From Calvatia gigantea (Eukaryota; Basidiomycota; Agaricomycetes; Agaricales; Lycoperdaceae), in the NCBI GenBank assembly GCA_025093985.1, contig JACAAK010000002.1, positions 3,348,001 through 3,412,000 of the forward strand: 64,000 nt of DNA, given 5' to 3'. The position numbers and the translations under genes are program-made. A model generated the notes under the pieces. That model was not told the DNA's origin. It made no database searches and saw nothing but the letters and a program-made list of their open reading frames with translations. Positions 1 through 11,699 of the stretch are shown here, piece by piece. The stretch's first letter is position 1, and each line of letters opens with the position of its first letter.

Positions 1-451
1 CAATAGCGTTTGTGCGAGCCCATCTCTCACCGTGTTCTGCGTTGTTGGTGTCACCCTGAACAGAACCGGTACAGTAGTCGTAAACGTCAAAGATTCGGAA
101 TTGAGTCCGCATCTGCTGGACCCATATCTTATAGTTCGACACATTAAGTTTAACGGGGAGGTTCATCATGTATTGATAACGACTAGGCTCGATGTGAGCT
201 ACATTAAGAGTCCAATGGACTTTGTTGGGTTTCGACGGTGCCTTCCCCCTAGGTGGTGTGCTCGGCTCCTCGTGCTTGACCGAAACGCCTGCCGAAGCCG
301 CCGACATAGTCCTGGTATTGGACTGTCCGGTCTGACTCTCGCGACCTAAGTCTGCGGATTCAGATTGTCCGAATGGCGACGAAAGTCTACCACCGGCGGA
401 TCCTTGGCGACCATCAGAGTCTACCTTGGATGCCTGGCTAGCTTGGGACAT
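1..451 (-). CDS. Ty1/copia Gag N-terminus (partial, runs off left edge)
   Basis: An open frame reads on the minus strand from an ATG at 449-451 to the window edge (about 150 codons, no stop). It starts MSQASQASKVDS, has a Ser/Gly-rich leader, then KLNVSNYKIWVQQMRTQF about 110 residues in. That pattern ('KL...NY..W') is the usual N-terminal motif of copia Gag proteins. A copia-type primer-binding site at 617-628 and an LTR at 629-899 lie just upstream in the same orientation, which supports a copia element whose protease, integrase and RT are outside the window. It differs in sequence from the copia element at 49-55 kb, so it is another family. The rest of the element cannot be judged here. 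Confidence 0.75.
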   Translation of the reverse strand, partial: MSQASQASKVDSDGRQGSAGGRLSSPFGQSESADLGRESQTGQSNTRTMSAASAGVSVKHEEPSTPPRGKAPSKPNKVHWTLNVAHIEPSRYQYMMNLPVKLNVSNYKIWVQQMRTQFRIFDVYDYCTGSVQGDTNNAEHGERWARTNAI

Positions 452-616
452 AACGTGGGTCTAAGAGAGGTTGCTCGGCTCGAAGGTGCTAGTATAGCAG
501 GGGTAACGAAAACGGCGGGAAAAGAATAGGATGTTGATAGGATAACGTCGGAGGGTATAAACGAATGAGCGGCGGTTTGATAAACGAGTGAACGGGTTCA
601 ATAGGTCGCGACACCG

Positions 617-628
617 GGGCCCATAACC
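617..628 (-). promoter_or_regulatory. Copia primer-binding site (half-tRNA type)
   Basis: The minus strand reads GGTTATGGGCCC directly after the 5' LTR. This matches the Drosophila copia primer site as I remember it, which pairs with the anticodon-loop region of initiator tRNA-Met (GGGCCCAUAACC) rather than with the tRNA 3' end. The same 12-mer occurs in the other copia element of this window (54099-54110). Confidence 0.7.
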
Positions 629-899
629 TATAGGAAAGATATGACGCGCAGGGCTAGGATAGACCTCAGTCGACGTGGAACGAGACTGTATTAGATTGTG
701 TAATTACCTAGGATAGACTACGGAATGAGTTAGCTAGTGTGTACAATGGAGAACGATGGTTTGCTTACCCTCAGTCGACGTGGAACGAGACTGAGGGTGT
801 GCAAGGTATGAGGCCAGCGAATGAGTGTGATGTCACGTGATAGCGAAGTGATTATCTACTGTAAGAAAAAGATAACGGAAGTCTACCTATATTCCAACA
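629..899 (-). repeat. 5' LTR of the left-edge copia element
   Basis: On the minus strand the segment begins TGTTGGAATATAGG, a classic Ty1/copia LTR start, and ends just before the primer-binding site. It is about 271 bp. It holds two copies of a 24-bp repeat (665-688 and 770-793) built on CTCAGTCGACGTGG; the second sits inside a hairpin with arms CCCTCAGTC and GACTGAGGG. Bases 900-904 (gcagg) would be the target-site duplication. The matching 3' LTR is not in the window. Confidence 0.65.
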
Positions 900-1985
900 G
901 CAGGTAACTCAGCTCACCTATAGATAATGGCAGGCTTTGGTACCAGCGGAAGCAGGTTGGTTGGGTGTCACGACGAACACGGCGACTCTTGGCAAGGCGC
1001 TTGAAACACTGATCTGGGGAGCATAGCATCCGGCTGAAGATCTTGTCGTTCTGTGGTCGTGTTCTTCCATGCGCCGGTTCGTCGGCATCCGCATACGATC
1101 TCGAAAAGATTTTGCTTCATGCGTGATGTACACAAGACGCATGGACCGGATGTCGGCTAGCCCTACCGCTTTTTGTGCGGGAGCGTATGATTAACGATCC
1201 CCAGACTATGCTGCGAGATAGGGGTTGCAGTCCAAGCTTCAAGCTTCAAGGCCCGTGATTCCTATGCTAACCGGAAGGTTGGAAAAGCCCCCCCGTTTCG
1301 AGCCATGCCTGGCGTTTGCTTCTTGGGAAAAGGAAACACCAGACGGCCTACTGGTATACAAGCCCTTTCAAGGTTCCTCTCAGACGCACTGTGTTGAGTG
1401 ACGGTAGCGGTACCATCTCTGTTTATGCCCCACCCTGCTTTATTTCTCGGGAAACCAGTGGGTTGGACTTACTCCATTCGTTGTGCATCGCCACGGATTG
1501 AAGTTCGCTCCAATGCGAAGTATCGCAGTGAGAGTCAAGCTTCATGTAACACGGTTGTTTTCACTGTGGTCTATGCGCTTCCCAAGACCCTTGGCATTCT
1601 TTTCTTGGCATACGCCCTCCCCACAGCGGGGTTTAATATTTTGCTTGATGGAATGGACAACACACAACATAACTCCTGGTAAATACTGTTTCCGGAGCGA
1701 GATACAGAGCACACATACTGGGTCGCCACACACCTTAGTCTCCGCGAGGCTTCGCACCCAGAGCTCACTCGTACCTAAAAACAAAACACATGTTAGCTGG
1801 AAGTGGGGGGTTAAAATCATACCAACTCCGCTGTGTTGAAGCAGCTGATTTGGTGTTTTGACGACCCAGATACTTCTGCTGGCCGAGTTCACAGTTTTTG
1901 ATCGTAAGAAAGAGGCAAAGATTCTGCATGCGAGGACTTGATCGTTGATTGTGTTTTATTAATCATTTTCACTATATATATTGTT
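900..1985. repeat. Inverted duplication, arm 1
   Basis: This stretch matches the reverse complement of 15335-16685. Clear anchors are the segment around 940-1010 versus 16560-16670, 1570-1640 versus 15885-15965, 1790-1850 versus 15470-15520, and 1880-1960 versus 15345-15400. The arms are diverged by substitutions and indels. No long conserved reading frame is shared between the arms, so I cannot say what the ancestral sequence encoded. Confidence 0.7.
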
Positions 1986-1999
1986 CCTTAATCAACGAA

Positions 2000-2985
2000 C
2001 TCGACTGATCCCATCTCGGTGACTTCGACGTTTTGGGATGGTTCGGGCATATTCTCTGGTATTATAAATCATTACAGAGCTCAAAGTCAATTTGGTCGGC
2101 ACTCGATGCATGCTTGTCTGAGTGGTCAGCACCTACTGTATGTAGCAGTTGTGGTGGCTGCTCCCGGTTTTTGGGAATACGGGGCCGTGGACAGGAACGT
2201 GTGGTTTCAAGACAAAGGTGGGAGTCATCACCCTGTTTTCCAAGATTCTGATTGACTGTTCACCCAATTATTAATTAAAGATCTCGGTTGAACGTTGAAT
2301 GTTGCTGGGCGCTGAGCGTTGATCCTCAAGCGAACGCAAAGCTTGGAGGAAAAACAATTAGACAAAAAGCGCCGTGCATTCATTTCGTTGTAAGCCTAGG
2401 ACGTGTAGAATGGGGCAGGCGCTTCTGAATGCCTCGTGAGGCGTTCAATCTGCGCTCCTCGATTTTCCCTTTCCGATACTAATCTTTCAAAACTTGCCGC
2501 TCATCCTTCTGTAAGGTTCCGTGTGCAGGAAGGTCTAAGCTTCAAAGGATACCAGCCGGAGTCCTCGTGGTTGAGACAAAGCACGGAATGTCGGGTTTCA
2601 GGCTAGAAGCTGCATAAGTGAAGGTAGTTTCATGTTACATGTCAGAAGAAGCAAATTTTCGACCTAGGTATATTAGGTCTAGCTATCGGACAAGACGGCA
2701 AAGACATTTTTCTTTTCATAATTATTATACGGCATTAGCTTGACAATCCGAAAGGAAAATATCTACTTTAGGTGTATCTACAAGTCAAACAACCAGAGCC
2801 AAAAGAGTGTGAGTAGTTGGTAATCAAGGAGCGAAATGTCCACAAAAACTTAGAGGACGGAAAGCACGACAAGATGAAGCGATCAAGAACGGAATCTAGA
2901 ACAAGCAAAGAGAGGGGGGTGGGGTGGGAAGCTCCTCAAATCGACAGCGCGAATGGAGCCTAAATACCGAAATCATCGAAAGCGT
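2000..2985. other. Stretch without a recognisable gene
   Basis: Only short reading frames (under 80 codons) occur and none resembles a known protein. The last 300 bases form the 3' flank of the minus-strand F-box gene. Confidence 0.5.
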
Positions 2986-5138
2986 TCAACAGAGAATTCG
3001 AGGAAGGAAGATTTCAGAATCATGCGGAAAATCTGGGAACCATGAACGGAAATGATGTCGCATAGTAACATGAATGTTAGATTTGGAGCTGGGAACATGA
3101 AGTAGGCGGAGACGGGTCGGATATTTCTTCAGCTCTTGATGAGCGACGTAGTGCATAAGACCAGAGGAATTTGGTGGTGAGATCGGCCAAAGCCGGGCGT
3201 CAGTCGTATCGAAATTTCGTCGTCCGTCCAACAGTTGGCGATTGAACACAACCCCAGAGGGAATTCTTGACATCACCAAACCGGCCAATGCGTTCGCTTC
3301 CGTGTATCCCAGCTTCATTTCACACCCGATTTCCTCCAGGTCCGGGAACAGATCCGATGCCTGAGGGTCTCCTTTCCACGCCAGCGTAAGCAACAGCTTC
3401 TCCACAGTTTCTGGATGTCCTCGGCCGATGATCAACGCTTTGAGCGACTGGAGAGGAGCGAAGTCGGCTTTGAGCATGTAGCTGTAGATATACTTGGGAT
3501 CCCGCTGACCACTCTGGTAGGCAGGCTGAGGAGGAACAAGGAACATAGTATCAATCCTCATCCACTCCAGAGTGCACTGCGACCGTCTCAGGAATCTGAA
3601 GAGCGATTCACAAGGTGATTGATCGGATAGGATCTGGGAAATGCCAATGCCCGCCTCATATGAACTGAGCTTGAGCGTGTTCAGTTCCTTCGCTTTCAAC
3701 GAACACAGAAGAAGTTGGATAGACTTAGGAAGGCCTTGAAGGCTGAGGTGGGTCAGGAAGGGAAGGTGGACGTGTGTACGACGTCTAGGCGAAGCCGAAC
3801 CGTCTCTTTCTAAGGCGCCCGTGAAGAATCCATTTCGGCTGTGCGTCGGATTAGGACTCGGGAGAGGAGAAGCATAAGGTGATGGGTACGGTGAAGCCGT
3901 CACGCCGGGGTCATTGTAGGACATCTTCACGTCGCAGTGTGTCAACATCGGCATGGCTCCAAGGAGATCAAGGAGTTGGCCAAAGTTGTACTTGCAGTTG
4001 GACGAAGTGAAATTAGTAATCTGGTGCCAGGGAATCCCGCTGCAGCAGAACGTCGGCGAGGAGGAGAGGAGTGTGAGGTTCCACAAGGCAGGCAATACTA
4101 TCCCGTCATCCTTCCTGACGAGATTCAACATCAAATCTTGTGTCCAATTATCCAGCGTCAAATTCCTTAGCCGCTCGAGTTTAGCAACAAATTGCTCCAA
4201 GGCGCTTAGAGCACCATCATCGGTAGTAATTGGATTACGAAATCCAGAACGAGGACTCCTTGGGCTCGCAGAGCCCGGAGGAGTGGCAAGGCCGGTTGTG
4301 CTCGACGAATTAGGTAGCCTACGAAGGGGAGCCTGCGTTCTTGCGTGATCGGTTCTCTTCACCACGAGGTCATGAATTCTCCATGTATCATCTCCGAAAG
4401 TATCCAACACCCGACCTAAAACTTCACCTGCGGCGCTAACCCCACCACCGACCCCTGCATTGAAGCAATTCGTTTGAACTTCGATGGAAAGAGGAACCGC
4501 CCGAGACCGGTCGAGGTGGAGGTGAATTTGACGAGCGATAGCGATGAGGTCGCGTTCCTTCCTATTCCGCTGGGAAGAGCTTTGAGCGGAATAGAAGGCG
4601 TATGGGAAGTTGAGCCAGATCCGGATGGAAGACCAAAGTCGGGGTGTATTAAGGTAAACTTTCCTCCATGACCGGGAAACTAGACCGAGCACTGCCCCTG
4701 GATGCCCGAGCTTCTGCTCGGCACCGGTTCTGGGATAATCACCAGTGCAAGAACCACCTAAATCGGTTATTGAAGGCGTGGTCCCAGGACGAGACCATCG
4801 TTCCCAGTTCGCCCCGATTGAATATCCGCAATTTTGCTGCACTTCTTCGTCATAGAAATATTCCAAGAAAATATTCCCCAAAACTTCGAGGGGAATAGAA
4901 TCAAATGGGGAATATCCCAGCTCGCGACCTACAGCCTCCCTGTCGAACAATAACATATACATTGGTTGTAAGCGCCAGTGCTGGAATCGACTAAGGCACA
5001 AAATAGTGCTTTAAGTACCCACCTTGTTACCATCGTACGCTCTCCCAACCCCATCCGCGGGTATGTTTTCACCCTTTTCGCCAGCCTAGTGTCCAACACT
5101 ACTTCGACGCTGGTTTCGCAACTACTCGCAAAAGCCAT
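2986..5138 (-). CDS. F-box protein, about 690 aa
   Basis: A long minus-strand frame (2986-5001) encodes a typical agaricomycete F-box protein. The F-box lies near the N-terminus (FDSIPLEVLGNIFLEYF), followed by the VSRSWRKV and LNTPRLWSSI segments that mark this family. The long C-terminal part has irregular leucine-rich stretches, as expected for substrate-binding regions of SCF ubiquitin-ligase adaptors. I prefer a start at 5138 with an 83-nt intron at 4940-5022 (GTGGGT...ACAG): exon 1 ends MGLGERTMVTR and joins EAVGRELGYSPFD in frame, giving 689 aa. A single-exon model starting at 5001 is also open. A Ser/Pro-rich insert sits mid-protein. No disabling lesion is seen. Its target protein cannot be inferred. 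Confidence 0.8.
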
Positions 5139-6778
5139 CTCCCTATCTACCAGTCAACCAACTGCTAAGATTGCAGGGTAAATTATTCAAGCCAAGAAAC
5201 CACCAGCAAAGTCTCGCCGCATCCAAACAACAACAGAAATCTGGATTTACAGAGAGGAAAAACGAAATTCGAAGGAGAGAGGGGAGGGAAGAAGGGGAAG
5301 AAGGGGGGGAGGGTATTAGGTGGGAATGTGGAGCAGTATGTAATTATGGCGATTTTCCCAGCCGAAGGGCGTCCAATCCTGGATCAAGGGACATCAGCGG
5401 TGAATGACCGTTACCTATTCTCGTCAAATTAACAGCTATCAGGATTGCAATCCTGGGTTTAAGACACAGCCTCCAAGGCTACAAGGCCTCAAAGCTTCAA
5501 GCAACAGAAATGGAAAATCACTCTTGCACTGGTCAATTGAGCAAAGGGCTCACCTTACTTAGTGATTGTCTCCTGAACAATTGCCAACAGGCGCCAATAA
5601 TACAGCATCTTCTGGATAAAAACATGATCCCTGAGTTTTATCATGTACCATATGATTGATTGCCCAGGTAGACGCGCAGCAACACTCCGTTCATCGAGCA
5701 ACGCATACATAAGTGACAGAGGAAAGTGTGATGAAGATGCAAACCGCCTGCCATCCGGCCCGTTGCTGCTGGCTGGGGTGCCGGCAACTTCCGTTGATGG
5801 CACCACAAGTGTTGATGGCACCACAAGTGTTGATGGCACCACAAGTATGTATGTATTTGTTAGGATCTCAAGGCCAACTTCACAAGATACTTTCAGGGCT
5901 TTGGGGTGGCACGAGGGAGGTGTTAAGAAGAAAGAACAAAACTCCTGAAAAGAGACAATTGTCCTTTATAGTTGAGCTGAGGAGGGAGGTCTCTGTTGTA
6001 CAGGATCACCACCCAGACATGACATCTCTAGAGTAAAATATCACAAAGGCGGTGCTGCGGATATCAAACTGGGTTCTATAAGCAAAAGACTGGGCAAAGT
6101 GATTGAAGTGGGGTATTTCCTCGCAAGCCCTCAGACCTGGAGTTGAACGTTGAGGTTGGCTTGAGCTGAGACGACGGGCCCAGGCCTCGCCCATGGCCAC
6201 ATCGGCCACATCATGTTCACGACAAATCCTATGGCGCACTATAGAGTCAAGTTCGTCAAATTCCTGGAGACAGAGGAAAGAAGGTGGGTGGTTGAAGGAA
6301 AATGCTCTGCGCCTCGTGGGTCACAATTAAATAGGTGTTTGTGGTTATTAGAGTTGGTGCAACATACCGTCAGAACTCAGAAACAATTTGAGATCGAAAA
6401 ACATCCTGTCGGTACAGCTCAACTTCAGGTCGCAAAGGGCGGCTCCTTCGCCATGTCCTGGGCCTAAAAACAGCGAGGACTTTGGCCACGGACAACATTA
6501 GACAGAACTATTTTTGCGGCCACCTGCCTTCTATCATTGATGAACGCCAACAACAAACCACACGAGATCTGTTCCCACCCCTACAGCAAGACAGCCCACA
6601 GAGAAAATGGAAAGCACAGAGAGGGCGAACACAGAGGATGTTACAAGGTTTGTCCAAGGTTCATTGAGGCGGTAGATGCAAGACGCTCACTCGCCGATTT
6701 CCAATAACAAGGCGGAGACATCTCGCATACCCGCTAGAAAGGGGTCGCGATGGACAACAGATAAGAGGTGCTCGCGCC
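5139..6778. other. Gene-poor stretch
   Basis: No reading frame here resembles a known protein family. A G/A-rich tract lies near 5275-5315. The stretch contains an 18-bp minisatellite at 5793-5846. Short frames exist on both strands but none has a convincing domain. Confidence 0.4.
5793..5846 (+). repeat. Minisatellite, 3 x 18 bp
   Basis: Three perfect tandem copies of GTTGATGGCACCACAAGT. In one plus frame they encode repeats of LMAPQV. The unit length is a multiple of three, but no real gene around it could be shown. Confidence 0.9.
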
Positions 6779-9720
6779 TTACCGTGCGCTCGAGGGAAGA
6801 AAGACGACAGAAAAAGGCATATGGGGACCACAAGGTTCACAAGGTTCACAAGGTTCACAAGGTTCGTCAATGCAAGTTGGACAAAAGATCCACTGGACGA
6901 CATTTCGCAGCTCCCAATCTCTAGACCCAGGAAGGTCAAAGGACATATCCTCGGCCTCAATGACAACGACACAAGGTGTTGGCGCCATGCGCTTCACCGA
7001 ACAGGCCGTCCCTGACATCGCCTCCCATCCCGGACAAGATTTCTCCAACAGCATCTCAACCAAACCGCTCAACGGTGATATGGTGTCAAAGCTATAAGGG
7101 AGGAAAGTTTTCCTTTCGTCTCGGGAACCGAACCTCTTGATGACCGCCTGGCACCTGGACAGGAGATTCAGTTTACGAAGGGAAGTCCGCAGAGACCCAA
7201 CGGAGAGTAAAACTCTGCCCTTGTTGCTACAATACCGGGCCGATCGCACGAGGCTATCGAATAACCATTTCACCCTGCGACAAGCGGAACCTCACTCGAA
7301 GGTATCTCGCCCTTGGAAGGCCAAGCCATATCCACTTTCACTTCAAATCAAGATGGGAGGAGTTTCGGGGCAACCGATAAGATCATCTGAAGATACGAGG
7401 TTCGTTGGGAGTGATCTCAGTAATAGATGCCTGTGATAAGATTCCAACAGCATCTGAAGAGCCTGACGGCCATGTAGATTCGACGGGTGTACAGGGCGAT
7501 AAGTCAGAGCGTCCAGGTTCCAGACTGTACTGGATCCTAGGTCCATGATTGACGACCAAAGATACGAGTTCAGGACCGCTCTCCCTGTCCTGGGTCGCCT
7601 TCTTCGTTCTGTCCGCGGGCGTAGTATCCGTTAAGACTCGGATTCAGCCACCAGCGCATCCACACGAGAGAGCAATCTTGCTTGTTATAGTCCCTATCAA
7701 CAGCCCATTCACGACCCGCTGACACTGACCTTACATGCCGTCATGGCAGGAGAGGGCCCCCCGGTGTAAAACATTCACGATGGCCTTATGGATAACCCAT
7801 GAACAAAGGAACATGAGGGCCAACTATATTCCTGCAAAAAATGTAGGGACGCACCTAAAGTTGGGGCCCAGCTTCGATCTCGCACCATCCTCCCATACTC
7901 GAAGCAACACCCATCGAGGTATGTGTACGATCCTGCCAGCCACCGATGCCATTGGACTGACTCCATCCAAAGGCTCCGACGCAGTGTGGTCCCTTTATCG
8001 GACATGTAGTCGTTCGCATAACATGTCAGAATACTTTTTATTCTCGAATCGTCAGAATAAAAGAGTTTTTCCTCCTTGTAATGACCGGATGGCAAACACT
8101 TGGTGTGACATCCAGCAACCGGGAGCCCAACTCTCCAACTATAACACCCTCCAGGCCAACCCAAGAACGCGTCACGCTGGAATGCTCAAGTTCAAAGGCG
8201 CTCTGATACGACGACCAACGAGTAACAACAATGGTGGAGGCATCGCGAGGGATATACGTTGCAATGAAATGGGGAAGATTCGGAAAAAAACACCAAGAGG
8301 GAAAGCCGGCCTTACACAGGTGTTCGTTGGACGTGACTGTTTGGGGTATGTTGCAATGTGCGTGTAGCGGAATTCGTGTGCTGACCAAGGTAGCTACGCA
8401 TCCCAGGCAACGCGAATCCAAAAGCGACAGTGAGTTTAAAATATTCTGGACCTCAGAGTAGGGCAAAGGGCTGACCTATTTCATACTATCGGATGCTTGT
8501 GGAAGAAAGGCGATGGCTCGGGTAACGTACGGCTCTGCTGAAACCCCCTACATGATTCTACTCCCAGGAATCGGCCCAACTCGTTTTGCCATGTACAGTG
8601 TTCAGGGCAGCATATGCAGTCCATTGCAGAGCGGACGTGGTGAAGATGCGCACGGTGAATCGTTCGAGAGCGAAGCGGAACCAAGTTTGACTTTCGTCCA
8701 TCGAAGACATTCTGTTTGGAGCCAGGTTTGGATATCTTGGATCTTGGTAGGTCACGACCAGCGGGGCGCCAAGCAAGGAGCTTGGACGGATCGGGCAGCT
8801 GACAACCAAATGACAGTAAACTTGGATGTGCTGCTTTGCCCAAGCCCACCACCTTCATGTCCAGCACTCTGCTCCCGTACTGTCATTACCTTCAACATTC
8901 CACGTACTCGAGTCACTTAAGGCAACAAAATGCCTTTCGCCCGTGATAAACGAATTGAGATTAAGGCTGGTTTCTGAAATTTGAAAAGTCGCTATAACGA
9001 TTTCGCCGATCCCAGAATTTTTAGAATGGGAGCTTGACATGTGCATTCGGTGCTTCACCCTTAAAATAGCTGTCCCTCGCAATATCCATATCATTTCCGG
9101 CCTTGCAGCATCGCAATCGCAAAAATTTAGCCCTCCCAAGCTCATCTGGTTCTGATCACCTAAAGGCAGTTCTTCCGACGTCGACAAGTTTTTCTCCTCT
9201 TCGGACGGGGCGGAAGTGCCTAAGATCATATTTATTTTCGATTACGCCGAGACAGACGACTCAAACATCCTCGCCCTTACCGGTGCGCCCAAACCCTTAC
9301 TGCATAATACCTATGAATTTTAATGAAGAAATGCCCTGCGGAACACCCGTTCCCTGCTGATCCATGTGTTGGACACAGCTTCAGATCCGTTGATCCAATC
9401 AGATACCACGCTCGAGCCACACCTGTCAATCTATATTTGGGATGCCTCGTCCCCACCGACAACCTTAGATGGAGGAATTGAGTCAAATCTTGGTCGTATT
9501 TGGTTTGGTATTGAATACGCGAGCGTTCCACATGTACAGCCATCAAATGCAATCACCACAGGCCCTATCGATTCATCAGCTGAAAACAGCGTGGTTAACT
9601 CTAATTTTGTACACGAAGTTTTGGATATACAACACGATTTCCGGTGCTCAAATCCTGCGCGGTCCTGTATTCAAGTACAACACACTTTCATACATCGCCA
9701 GGATTTCTCATGACATTTTT
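6779..9720 (-). pseudogene. Weak, broken minus-strand coding signal of unknown family
   Basis: Several minus-strand frames in this stretch have protein-like composition but do not join into one model. Examples are 6779-7273 (164 codons, with SPLSGLVEMLLEKSCPGWE and IEAEDMSFDLPGSRDWELR), 8038-8466 (ATYIPRDASTIVVTRW), 8855-9229 (ISETSLNLNSFITGERHFVA) and about 9560-9700 (EYRTAQDLSTGNRVVYPKL). They may be exons or remains of one or more decayed genes. I recognise no family. Overlapping plus-strand frames (for example 7735-8367) look less protein-like. Confidence 0.25.
6832..6867. repeat. 9-bp tandem repeat, about 4 units
   Basis: AAGGTTCAC is repeated three times perfectly and once imperfectly. 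On the minus strand it encodes Cys-Glu-Pro repeats (CEPCEPCEPCGP) near the C-terminus of the 6779-7273 frame. Confidence 0.85.
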
Positions 9721-10105
9721 ACAGTACACCAAAACAAATCGCGGGTCCGGTTTCAAGCTGCATTGGCGACTTTCTCTTCTCCGCCCTCTACTCAGGCGGA
9801 ATCGTCAGATCCATCCGAATAGCATTGAGATTAAGACAGGTACTCACGACAGCGCAGTCGCGCTAGTTTATTCCACGATAAATGAACATCCACGTAGCAG
9901 AGAGTCCGCAAACAATGATATTTTTCACCCTCTGGATGCATAACCCAATCTTCACGCGAAATCCGCGAAGCTGTCACAAAAAAGAGAGTAAATACGAGAA
10001 TAAAAGTAGGCAGCGGGTAAGAGGACGTACCGTATCCATCCAGGTTTCCCCATTGGCACTTGGGGTCGCGTAAACTCGTTCCAGAGAAGGCTACAAAATT
10101 TGTGT

Positions 10106-10603
10106 TCAGTTCGTCATAAAGACACTGCCTAGAATTACACGCACAACAAGAGTAGGAAAACTCAGTATATCCAACAGTTCGATGGACTCTGCCGTACTCG
10201 CGGTGGGAGAAACGACGAGGATTGAAATATCCGAGCTTGGCCCCTCATCAGACGCGTTGCCGGCAGCGTTTTCGGTCTGCGGCTCTTGTGGAGGGGGCAG
10301 TGATGAGGATGGCGGACTGGGAGTCCCGCCAACACGACGAGACGAACGTGAAGGGTCGTATCTCTGACCCGAGAAAGTGGTGCAGGGGACCCTTGGAGGC
10401 TCAACGCCAGGCAGCAGAGCCTCATGTATGGAGTGGGGGTTATGCAGCAACATAACGAAGGCAACTGCAGAGAGAGATGGAACAAAGTAAGAATGAGTGT
10501 CAGCGAAACTGGGGGTGGAGGGCAGGTAAGAGAAGGGGGAAGTGGGGTAGGCAAAAGCAAAAAAAGCGCTTTTTAGCTGGTAGAAAGATGTACGTGAGAC
10601 CAT
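10106..10603 (-). CDS. Hypothetical Pro/Ser-rich protein, uncertain
   Basis: A 165-codon minus-strand frame with a Pro/Ser-rich middle (GGTPSPPSSSLPPPQEPQ) and a hydrophobic C-terminal stretch (LLDILSFPTLVVRVILGSV) that could be a membrane segment. No homologous family is recognised. Two other frames overlap it, so it may be non-coding. Confidence 0.2.
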   Translation of the reverse strand: MVSRTSFYQLKSAFFAFAYPTSPFSYLPSTPSFADTHSYFVPSLSAVAFVMLLHNPHSIHEALLPGVEPPRVPCTTFSGQRYDPSRSSRRVGGTPSPPSSSLPPPQEPQTENAAGNASDEGPSSDISILVVSPTASTAESIELLDILSFPTLVVRVILGSVFMTN

Positions 10604-11318
10604 CCCACGTCAAGGGAACTTCCTCCACCCAGATTTCTTTGAGTTTCGGGTAAACGCAGATCGTTGGCCGTCGGTTGAGGTTTGCCCGCGCCGGTAAGGA
10701 CCTAAATCAGGCCGGCTTGGCATTCTGGGGGCAAGGAAGGGAAAGAGATAGTGGAAAAAGGTGTTCGTACGGGTGGTTTTTCGGCGACTGTGACTCATGA
10801 TTGGCCCTTCGAACATTAAAGAACGTTTTGCGATTCTTCTTCGCCGTCGTCCCTCCGTTTGGGCACCCTAACGCTTGATTCACAAACCGAAAGGACGTTG
10901 CCATGGGCCCCCTCCCTAAAACCAAAGTCACATCTTCGGCGGGACAATGCGACCATGCCTCGTGCAAACCCATCCAGTCACACATCATCTGATGAGCAAC
11001 AAACAAGAATCATCACCCTCAAGCACAACGGAGCACAAATAATGAGGCAGGGAAACAAACGAGGGTAAAGCTGGGTAAAGCTGGGTGCGCTGAGGAACGG
11101 AGGAGGGGCAAGAAACGATGAGCCAGAGGGCTCATTTCCTGTCCTCTTGACGATTCCTTGTGACGGCCTTCCTTCCTTCGAGCCAGACTGCAAGCGAAAT
11201 AGCGACCACTTCCTCCCAATACCACCACCGTAAACCATACAGGATGAGCTGTCCATAGCCAGCCCCCCGTAGCTGCAGAGTTCAAGACGTCCCAACGTAC
11301 CCCCATCTTCTCCCTAGC

Positions 11319-11678
11319 TCATGAAGCCCCATGATGTCCTACACCTTGGCCGATGAGAACGGCCTGCGCATGTCTAGGGGAACAGTAAACCACAAGGCAA
11401 CCGTCAGGCGCAAGGAATTCCTTCATGCAGCCCAGTGGTACTTGGTCGAAGGGACCGAAGCCAGATGGTCCCTCCGGTGCCGGCGTCGAAATGTCGAATA
11501 GCTTCTGGGACACAAGGAGCATCCGAAGAGGGAGGTCCATATGGGCACATATGCGAGAGGCGACTATGAACGAGGAACAAGCTTTGCACCCTCGAGCTGC
11601 GCCAGCCACGCCTATACCTCGAGCACCTGCACTGGTGCCCGCAGCATACTCTGTCATTGATTCCCATCCGGCCTCCAT
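11319..11678 (-). CDS. Hypothetical fragment, uncertain
   Basis: A 119-codon minus-strand frame with protein-like segments (SFIVASRICAHMDLPLRMLL and GCMKEFLAPDGCLVVYC). An overlapping minus-strand frame (11404-11778) of similar length competes with it. No family is recognised and no splice model could be fixed. Confidence 0.2.
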   Translation of the reverse strand: MEAGWESMTEYAAGTSAGARGIGVAGAARGCKACSSFIVASRICAHMDLPLRMLLVSQKLFDISTPAPEGPSGFGPFDQVPLGCMKEFLAPDGCLVVYCSPRHAQAVLIGQGVGHHGAS

Positions 11679-11699
11679 GTATCACATCCACAACGCCCT

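Noticed and set aside
3953..4348. 131-codon plus-strand frame
   Set aside because: Antisense shadow of the F-box gene; no domain.
7735..8367. 210-codon plus-strand frame
   Set aside because: Composition is random-like with no domain, and overlapping minus-strand frames look more protein-like.
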